Positions 1 to 4,636 of a stretch of DNA of 7,742 nucleotides are shown here, one piece after another. Source of the stretch: an uncultured Eubacteriales bacterium. Lineage in GTDB: Bacteria; Bacillota; Clostridia; Oscillospirales; Acutalibacteraceae. The translations under genes and the position numbers were made by a program. The stretch's first letter is position 1. Every line of letters starts with the position of its first letter. The stretch lies in assembly GCA_934501135.1 (NCBI GenBank), contig CAKSUE010000027.1, positions 1 through 7,742 of the forward strand, given 5' to 3'. Below the pieces are notes generated by a model that saw only the letters and a list, made by a program, of their open reading frames with translations, was not told where the DNA came from and ran no database searches.

Positions 1-1461
1 TCCCCCTAGAGTAAAGAATTTTTCCTCTTCATTTATAGAAATTTCTCCACAACCAGACACACAGCAAGTGCCCATTCCACGAGCAACAACAGCAGCATGA
101 GATGTCATACCTCCACGCACTGTAAGAATACCTTGAGCAGCAGCCATTCCTTCAATGTCTTCAGGTGATGTTTCAAGACGTGCAAGGATAACCTTTTCTC
201 CTTTTTCAGCCCATTCTTTTGCATCTTCAGCTTTAAATACAACTTTACCGCAAGCAGCTCCAGGAGAAGCAGCAAGACCTGAACCAATAGGACTAGAATT
301 TTTAAGAGCTTTTGCATCAAATTGAGGATGTAAAAGTGCATCTAATTGTTTTGGATCTACTCTTAACACAGCCTCTTCCCTTGAAATTTTTCCTTCATCA
401 ACAAGATCAACAGCAATTTTTAAGGCAGCAGCTGCTGTTCTTTTACCGTTTCTTGTTTGAAGCATATATAATTTACCATTCTCAATTGTAAATTCCATAT
501 CCTGCATATCAGCATAATGATCCTCTAAGCGCTGAGCAGTTTTTGCAAACTGGTTATAAACCTCTGGCATAGTATCCTTTAAGTGAGCAATTGGTTCAGG
601 TGTGCGAATACCAGCAACAACATCTTCACCCTGAGCATTCATTAGATATTCACCAAATAATTTCTTTTCACCTGTTGCAGGGTCACGTGTAAATGCAACA
701 CCTGTTCCGGAATTGTCGCCTGAGTTACCAAATACCATTTCCTGAACATTAACTGCAGTTCCCCAGCTATAAGGAATTTCATTCATGCGGCGATACACAT
801 TAGCACGTGGATTATCCCAAGAACGGAAAACAGCCTTTACAGCTTCTAATAGCTGAACTTTAGGTTCTGTTGGAAAATCTTCACCTTTATTTTCTTTATA
901 AAATGCTTTAAACTTAATTACAAGACCTTTAAGGTCTTCAGCTGTCAATTCTGTATCAAGCTTCACACCTTTATCTGCTTTAACTTTATCTATTACTTTT
1001 TCAAATTCTGACTTTGGTAATTCCATAACAACGTCAGAAAACATTTGTATAAATCTGCGGTACGAATCATATGCAAAACGGGGATTATTAGTAATTTCAG
1101 CTAAGCCCTCGACAACTACATCATTTAAACCCAAATTAAGTATTGTATCCATCATTCCAGGCATAGAAGCCCTTGCACCCGAACGAACTGAAACTAAAAG
1201 AGGATTCTTGGGATCTCCAAACTTCTTGCCCGTTATTTGTTCCATTTTTGCAAGATTAGCATAAATTTCATCCTCAATGTCCAACGAAATTTTTCTTCCG
1301 TCATCATAGTAACGCGTACAAGCTTCTGTGGATACTGTAAATCCTTGAGGAACAGGCATACCTAAACCTGTCATCTCAGCTAGGTTCGCTCCTTTTCCAC
1401 CCAAAAGCTCTCTCATTGTCCCATTACCTTCAGAAAAAAGGTAAACATACTTATGGCTCAT
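1..1461 (-). CDS. ppdK: Pyruvate, phosphate dikinase, N-terminal 487 residues (partial at left edge)
   Basis: This cytosolic enzyme interconverts pyruvate + ATP + Pi and PEP + AMP + PPi through a phosphohistidine. In anaerobes it often works as a glycolytic or gluconeogenic step. The ATP-grasp nucleotide-binding half is visible: GGKGANLAEM near residues 21-30, SVRSGARASMPGMMD near 91-105, and DMEFTIENGKLYMLQTR at about 321-337, whose D321, E323 and Q335 are the ATP/metal ligands known from the Clostridium symbiosum enzyme. The central swivelling domain carries GGMTSHAAVVARG with catalytic His455 (bases 97-99) and Thr453. The family is about 870-880 residues, so some 390 residues, including the C-terminal PEP/pyruvate barrel, lie off the left edge. 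The ATG at 1459-1461 follows a strong ribosome binding site. The gene runs divergently from glmU and has no stop or frameshift in the visible part. Family assignment is essentially certain. Confidence 0.98.
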   Translation of the reverse strand, partial: MSHKYVYLFSEGNGTMRELLGGKGANLAEMTGLGMPVPQGFTVSTEACTRYYDDGRKISLDIEDEIYANLAKMEQITGKKFGDPKNPLLVSVRSGARASMPGMMDTILNLGLNDVVVEGLAEITNNPRFAYDSYRRFIQMFSDVVMELPKSEFEKVIDKVKADKGVKLDTELTAEDLKGLVIKFKAFYKENKGEDFPTEPKVQLLEAVKAVFRSWDNPRANVYRRMNEIPYSWGTAVNVQEMVFGNSGDNSGTGVAFTRDPATGEKKLFGEYLMNAQGEDVVAGIRTPEPIAHLKDTMPEVYNQFAKTAQRLEDHYADMQDMEFTIENGKLYMLQTRNGKRTAAAALKIAVDLVDEGKISREEAVLRVDPKQLDALLHPQFDAKALKNSSPIGSGLAASPGAACGKVVFKAEDAKEWAEKGEKVILARLETSPEDIEGMAAAQGILTVRGGMTSHAAVVARGMGTCCVSGCGEISINEEEKFFTLGG

Positions 1462-1470
1462 TAATTAAAC

Positions 1471-1478
1471 AACCTCCT
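1471..1478 (-). promoter_or_regulatory. ppdK ribosome binding site
   Basis: Read on the minus strand this is AGGAGGTT, a near-complete complement of the 16S rRNA 3' end. It lies 9 bases before the ATG at 1459-1461 and fixes that start. Confidence 0.9.
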
Positions 1479-1493
1479 AAAATTTTGATTGTA

Positions 1494-1508
1494 CTGCTTA
1501 AAAAGCAG
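1494..1508 (-). other. Small hairpin in the ppdK 5' leader
   Basis: CTGCTT and AAGCAG form a perfect 6-bp stem around a 3-base loop. It lies in the untranslated leader predicted from the promoter at 1560-1565, about 15 bases upstream of the ppdK ribosome binding site. No run of T follows it on the minus strand, so it does not look like a terminator. It could be an mRNA-stabilising 5' structure or a chance match; 6-bp stems are common in AT-rich spacers. Confidence 0.35.
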
Positions 1509-1559
1509 AGCCCTTGCATAAATATTCTATTGTATAATATATTTTACGGACTAGATAGT

Positions 1560-1588
1560 ATTATAGCAAATCAATACATATTTTACTA
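1560..1588 (-). promoter_or_regulatory. Candidate sigma-A promoter for ppdK (extended -10)
   Basis: The minus strand reads TGCTATAAT, a perfect -10 hexamer (1560-1565) with the extended TGn element (1566-1568). A weak -35, TAGTAA (1583-1588, three of six matches), sits at 17-bp spacing, and the extended -10 can compensate for it. Transcription would start near 1553, giving a leader of about 90 bases before ppdK. This is inferred from consensus only. Confidence 0.6.
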
Positions 1589-1624
1589 TATATCATTACC
1601 ATAAAAACAACCCTTTTTGAACAA

Positions 1625-1640
1625 TTTTTACTGGTAAAAA
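1625..1640. promoter_or_regulatory. Operator-like palindrome between the divergent promoters
   Basis: TTTTTACTGGTAAAAA is a perfect inverted repeat with 7-base arms and a 2-base centre. It lies about 70-90 bases upstream of both predicted transcription starts, almost midway between them. That fits a binding site for a dimeric regulator acting on one or both genes. It does not match well the CcpA, CodY or Rex sites I know, so no regulator is named. The A/T-only outer arms make a chance origin possible. Confidence 0.35.
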
Positions 1641-1671
1641 CAATTAACTTTATACAAACAATAATTTATCC

Positions 1672-1699
1672 TTGAAAAATTTATTATTTATGAGATAAT
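1672..1699 (+). promoter_or_regulatory. Candidate sigma-A promoter for glmU
   Basis: TTGAAA (1672-1677) and GATAAT (1694-1699) are 16 bp apart, with an extended TG at 1691-1692. Transcription would start near 1706, leaving a leader of about 75 bases before glmU. It would drive glmU-prs, and probably pth beyond. This is consensus-based inference. Confidence 0.6.
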
Positions 1700-1767
1700 T
1701 AATATTGATTGAATTTTTACTTTTTTATTGTTGAATTAAGTAAAATTTTTAAATTTATACATACAGA

Positions 1768-1785
1768 AGGAGGAATTATGAAATG
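1768..1785 (+). promoter_or_regulatory. glmU ribosome binding site with two overlapping ATG codons
   Basis: AGGAGG (1768-1773) is followed by ATGAAATG. The first ATG (1778-1780) is only 4 bases from the Shine-Dalgarno and opens an 8-codon frame (MKCPNFVL) that stops at 1802-1804. The second (1783-1785) is 9 bases away and begins the GlmU frame. Spacing and the conserved protein favour the second. The first is a decoy or micro-ORF that might modulate initiation. Confidence 0.7.
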
Positions 1786-2829
1786 TCCGAACTTTGTTCT
1801 ATAATATTAGCAGCCGGAGAAGGTAAAAGAATGAAATCAAGTTCCCCTAAAGTGCTTTCTGAAGTTCTATTTAAACCCATGTTAAAATGGGTAATTGACT
1901 CTGTAAATGATTCAGGCATAAAAAATATTTGTGTTGTTGCTGGATATAAAAGTGAAGAAATAGAGAATTACCTATCATCAGAAGATATACATAGCGAGAT
2001 TGCATTACAAACAGAACGTAAAGGAACTGCTCATGCTGTAATAATGGCTACCGAATTTCTTCAAAAGAATTTTGATTCAGATGTTTTAATTCTTGGTGGT
2101 GATGCACCTTTTATTGATAGCAAAACAATTAAAGACTCATATTCACTACATAAAAAGGAAAATAATTCTGTTACGGTTATTTCTGCTAAGCTCGATAATC
2201 CTTATGGATATGGTAGAATAGTAAGAGATAATTTAACGCTTAAATTGAAATCTATAGTAGAAGAAAAAGACGCAAACGTAAACACAAAAAATATATCAGA
2301 AGTAAACTCTGGTGTGTATTGGTTTAAGGTATCTGAACTTTTGTCGGTTCTATCTAATATCTCAAATAATAACGCTCAGGGAGAATATTATCTTCCCGAT
2401 GCAATAAGCCTCCTTCTTAAAAAAGGAAAAAATGTAAACGCCTTTGTTTCTGATTCACCTGAAATTGTAATGGGTGCAAATAACTGTATGCAATTATATG
2501 ATTTAAATTGCATAGCAAAAGACAAAGTTCTTGAATTTCTAATGAACGACGGTGTAAGAATTCCATTTACCGATGGAGTTGTTATTGGAACCAATGTAAA
2601 AATAAAAAGAGGAACAACTATACTTCCTGGAAGTGTTATAGATGGAAATACTGTTATTGGAGAAAACTGTGTTATTGGTCCTAATTCACAGGTACATAAC
2701 AGTACAATAGAAGATAATGTTGTCTTTAACTCGTCTTACTGCAAAAACAGTTATATAAATAGTAACCAGAATATTGGACCGTTTTATACTGCGGTTAATA
2801 ATAATGATGCTGTTGAAATTGAATTTTAA
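1783..2829 (+). CDS. glmU: GlmU-type UDP-N-acetylglucosamine pyrophosphorylase lacking the acetyltransferase active-site half
   Basis: The N-terminal domain transfers UMP from UTP to GlcNAc-1-phosphate, giving UDP-GlcNAc for peptidoglycan. The nucleotidyltransferase signature is LAAGEGKRMKS at residues 9-19 (Lys15 where most GlmU have Thr), then KGTAHA at 80-85, GGDAP at 105-109 with the likely metal ligand Asp107, NPYGYGRIVR at 139-148, IVEEKDA at 158-164, EVNSGVYWF at 173-181 and NNNAQGEYYLPD at 195-206. Left-handed beta-helix hexapeptides start near 265. The protein is 348 residues against about 455 in the family. It ends just after IGPF (331-334), where RPG normally follows, so the catalytic His and the acetyl-CoA/GlcN-1-P sites are gone. 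Only 33 bases separate its stop from prs, so the missing half has not simply been frameshifted. The uridylyltransferase call is confident; loss of acetyltransferase activity is inferred. Confidence 0.93.
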   Translation: MSELCSIILAAGEGKRMKSSSPKVLSEVLFKPMLKWVIDSVNDSGIKNICVVAGYKSEEIENYLSSEDIHSEIALQTERKGTAHAVIMATEFLQKNFDSDVLILGGDAPFIDSKTIKDSYSLHKKENNSVTVISAKLDNPYGYGRIVRDNLTLKLKSIVEEKDANVNTKNISEVNSGVYWFKVSELLSVLSNISNNNAQGEYYLPDAISLLLKKGKNVNAFVSDSPEIVMGANNCMQLYDLNCIAKDKVLEFLMNDGVRIPFTDGVVIGTNVKIKRGTTILPGSVIDGNTVIGENCVIGPNSQVHNSTIEDNVVFNSSYCKNSYINSNQNIGPFYTAVNNNDAVEIEF

Positions 2830-2849
2830 AATATAGAAATTATAAATTT

Positions 2850-2855
2850 AGGAGG
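2850..2855 (+). promoter_or_regulatory. prs ribosome binding site
   Basis: AGGAGG lies 7 bases before the ATG at 2863, an optimal arrangement. The 33-base gap after glmU has no terminator or promoter, so prs should be co-transcribed with glmU. Confidence 0.9.
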
Positions 2856-2862
2856 AATAAAT

Positions 2863-3822
2863 ATGAACTTTCACGGAAAGGACATAAAAATATTTACAGC
2901 AAATTCTAATCCCAGTGTAGCAATTCAAATTGCAGAGTGCTTAGGTATTGCCCTTGGAAAATCAGACGTTAGTACATTTAGCGATGGAGAAATTTCGGTT
3001 TCCCTTCATGAATCTGTTAGAGGTTCAGATTGTTTTATAGTTCAATCAACATGTGAACCTGTTAACAATAATATTATGGAGCTTCTTATAATGATAGATG
3101 CTATGAAGCGTGCATCAGCGGCAAGGATAACAGCTGTAATTCCATATTTCGGCTATGCAAGGCAAGATAGAAAAGCTAAAGCAAGAGACTCTATATCAGC
3201 TAAATTGGTAGCTGATCTGATCACTACTGCTGGTGCCGACAGAGTTTTGACAATGGACTTACACGCTCCTCAAATTCAAGGATTTTTCAATATCCCTGTA
3301 GATCACCTTGTTGGTGCTCCTTTATTAGCATCTTTCTTAAGAAAAAAAATGGGTACTTCAACTAGCGATTATACAGTTGTATCCCCAGATTTGGGATCTG
3401 TTACCAGAGCAAGAAACTTTGCTACAAGATTAGGATGTCCATTAGCAATTATAGATAAAAGACGTCAAAAGGCTAATGTTTCCGAAGTAATGAACATTAT
3501 TGGTGATGTTAAAGGTCAAAAAATAATTTTAGTAGATGATATGATAGACACTGCAGGTACATTATGCAATGCCGCCAGAGCTTTAATAGAAAAAGGCGGC
3601 GCTACAGAAGTTTACGCATGTGCCACTCATGGTGTTCTATCAGGTCCTGCAGTGGATAGGATTAAAAATAGTCCTATAAAAGAATTAATCCTACTAAACA
3701 CCATACCAATTTCTGAAGAAAAGCTTCTTGATAACTTTACAATTTTATCTGTTGCACCTTTATTTGCAGAAGCAATTGAAAGAATTTACTCAGATAAGCC
3801 TGTATCACCCATGTTTATGTAA
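2863..3822 (+). CDS. prs: Ribose-phosphate pyrophosphokinase (PRPP synthetase)
   Basis: This enzyme transfers pyrophosphate from ATP to ribose-5-phosphate, making PRPP for purine, pyrimidine, NAD, histidine and tryptophan synthesis in the cytosol. It has 319 residues, a normal length for class I enzymes. Signatures in order are FSDGE at 39-43, the ATP-contacting ARQDRK at 99-104, DLHA with the metal-ligand His134 at 132-135, the catalytic flexible loop KRR at 199-201, and the PRPP-binding loop VDDMIDTAGT at 224-233. All catalytic residues I would look for are present. It follows glmU closely and is probably in the same transcript; the pairing is conserved in Firmicutes. In Bacillus subtilis ctc comes next, but here the following gap is only 100 bases and no ctc is present. 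Confidence 0.98.
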   Translation: MNFHGKDIKIFTANSNPSVAIQIAECLGIALGKSDVSTFSDGEISVSLHESVRGSDCFIVQSTCEPVNNNIMELLIMIDAMKRASAARITAVIPYFGYARQDRKAKARDSISAKLVADLITTAGADRVLTMDLHAPQIQGFFNIPVDHLVGAPLLASFLRKKMGTSTSDYTVVSPDLGSVTRARNFATRLGCPLAIIDKRRQKANVSEVMNIIGDVKGQKIILVDDMIDTAGTLCNAARALIEKGGATEVYACATHGVLSGPAVDRIKNSPIKELILLNTIPISEEKLLDNFTILSVAPLFAEAIERIYSDKPVSPMFM

Positions 3823-3850
3823 CAATAAAAATATATTGAAACTTTATGCA

Positions 3851-3874
3851 GACGGGATAGTTTTTTATCCCGTC
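3851..3874 (+). terminator. Perfect 9-bp hairpin between prs and pth (possible weak terminator)
   Basis: GACGGGATA (3851-3859) pairs perfectly with TATCCCGTC (3866-3874) around a 6-base GTTTTT loop. It begins 28 bases after the prs stop. The stem is G+C-rich against an AT-rich background, so chance is unlikely. There is no immediate T run after the stem on the plus strand and none on the minus strand, so efficient intrinsic termination is doubtful. It may be a leaky terminator lowering pth/mfd expression, an RNA-processing site or a 3' stabiliser of glmU-prs mRNA. The structure is clear; the role is inferred. Confidence 0.55.
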
Positions 3875-3908
3875 CATATCTATTTATACACCTAATAATA
3901 AATTCATC

Positions 3909-3925
3909 AGGAGACTTATGTAATG
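3909..3925 (+). promoter_or_regulatory. pth ribosome binding site with ATG-TAA start-stop before the real start
   Basis: AGGAG (3909-3913) is followed by ATGTAATG. The ATG at 3918-3920 is 4 bases from the Shine-Dalgarno and is followed at once by TAA, making a one-codon start-stop. The TAA shares its last A with the pth ATG (3923-3925), which is 9 bases from the Shine-Dalgarno. Spacing and conservation support the second ATG. A ribosome using the first could terminate and reinitiate, or be delayed. Confidence 0.7.
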
Positions 3926-4540
3926 CTTGATATTTTAAATTTTATATCCTCAAATAAAAAATCCCCTAAAGGGCCAATTGAATATTTAATTGTTGGACTT
4001 GGAAATCCAGGTAAACAATATGATAACACTCGCCATAATGCCGGTTTTATGGCTATTGATTATATAGCAGAAAAATGTGGAGTGGTTATTGATAGATTGA
4101 AGTTTAAATCACTTTACGCAGATACTTTGCTTGAATCTAAAAGGGTTATTCTAATGAAACCACAACAATTTATGAATAACAGCGGTCAATCTGTAATAGA
4201 AGCAATGTCATTTTATAAAATTCCTTCTAATAAAGTTATTATTTTATTTGATGATATTTGCCTTAACGTTGGTAAAATTAGAGTTCGGAGAAAAGGCAGT
4301 GATGGTGGTCATAATGGACTTAAAAACATAATATATCTATCTGCAAAAGAGGACTTCTTGAGAGTTAAAATAGGAATTGGTGGAAAACCACATCCTGGGT
4401 GGGATCTTGCGGATTGGGTATTATCTAATTTTACACTTGATGAAAAACAAAATTTAAACCTTGCAATAGAAAATTGTTATGAGTCTGTAAAATTAATTGT
4501 ATCTGAAAAAATTCAGGAAGCTATGAATAAATATAACTAA
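3923..4540 (+). CDS. pth: Peptidyl-tRNA hydrolase
   Basis: This cytosolic esterase cleaves peptidyl-tRNAs released from stalled ribosomes and returns free tRNA; it is normally essential in bacteria. The family pattern is clear: VGLGNPG at residues 24-30 (Asn28 is the substrate-binding Asn10 of E. coli), TRHN at 36-39 with catalytic His38, FMNNSG at 83-88 (Asn85), FDD at 109-111 (Asp110 matches E. coli Asp93) and GGHNGL at 128-133 (Asn131). Cys113 stands where many homologues have a second Asp. The protein is 205 residues against about 185-195, because roughly 18-20 residues (MLDILNFISSNKKSPKGP) precede the usual start of the fold. No later in-frame start occurs before the GLGNPG motif, so the extension appears genuine. 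It lies between prs and mfd as in related Firmicutes and may share their transcript or be partly uncoupled by the preceding hairpin. Confidence 0.97.
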   Translation: MLDILNFISSNKKSPKGPIEYLIVGLGNPGKQYDNTRHNAGFMAIDYIAEKCGVVIDRLKFKSLYADTLLESKRVILMKPQQFMNNSGQSVIEAMSFYKIPSNKVIILFDDICLNVGKIRVRRKGSDGGHNGLKNIIYLSAKEDFLRVKIGIGGKPHPGWDLADWVLSNFTLDEKQNLNLAIENCYESVKLIVSEKIQEAMNKYN

Positions 4541-4591
4541 TTGTTTAATCATATAATATTATAAAATAAACCTTATAATATTCAAGAAAGG

Positions 4592-4619
4592 TTGGTGTAA
4601 TAAGCTTTTGTTTTATAAT
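4592..4619 (+). promoter_or_regulatory. Possible internal promoter for mfd
   Basis: A perfect TATAAT (4614-4619) has a partial -35, TTGGTG (4592-4597), 16 bp upstream. Transcription would start near 4626, leaving a leader of only about 10 bases. TATAAT arises easily in this AT-rich gap and also lies inside a palindrome, so this is tentative. The pth-mfd gap (4541-4636) shows no terminator. Confidence 0.35.
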
Positions 4620-4625
4620 AAAAGC
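4604..4625 (+). other. Hairpin immediately upstream of the mfd ribosome binding site
   Basis: GCTTTTGTT (4604-4612) pairs with AATAAAAGC (4617-4625) around a TTAT loop, giving nine pairs with one G-U. The stem ends directly next to AGGT (4626-4629), the only Shine-Dalgarno-like bases near the mfd start. Such a stem could influence ribosome access or mark the 5' side of the site, but it is A/T-rich and only moderately stable. Confidence 0.4.
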
Positions 4626-4636
4626 AGGTCTAGCAT

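Larger units (their letters stand above)
1462..1782. other. Divergent ppdK/glmU intergenic region
   Basis: This is the only stretch above 300 bases without a gene. It is strongly AT-rich and holds the ppdK ribosome binding site, leader hairpin and extended -10 promoter on the minus strand, a palindrome near the middle, and the glmU promoter and ribosome binding site on the plus strand. The plus-strand reading frame at 1416-1604 begins inside ppdK and lacks a recognisable product, so I treat it as non-coding. I see no tRNA, riboswitch fold or mobile-element end. Confidence 0.8.

Noticed and set aside
105..341. Minus-strand leucine/lysine-rich 78-residue frame
   Set aside because: It is an alternate frame of ppdK on the same strand, and the true frame carries the catalytic His motif.
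1514..1538. Plus-strand TTGCAT and TATAAT near the ppdK leader
   Set aside because: The 13-bp spacing is too short for a sigma-A promoter; it is likely a chance match in AT-rich sequence.
1416..1604. Plus-strand 62-residue reading frame across the ppdK start and intergenic region
   Set aside because: It overlaps the conserved ppdK N terminus antisense, has no good ribosome binding site and has low-complexity AT-driven content. The same bases carry the ppdK ribosome binding site and promoter.
1731..1760. Second possible glmU promoter, TTGAAT with TTATAC at 18-bp spacing
   Set aside because: Its transcript would begin at or inside the glmU ribosome binding site, and the -10 match is poor. The TTGAAA/GATAAT pair upstream is better.
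2388..2594. Minus-strand 68-residue frame inside glmU
   Set aside because: It is antisense to conserved GlmU coding sequence, with no recognisable motif.
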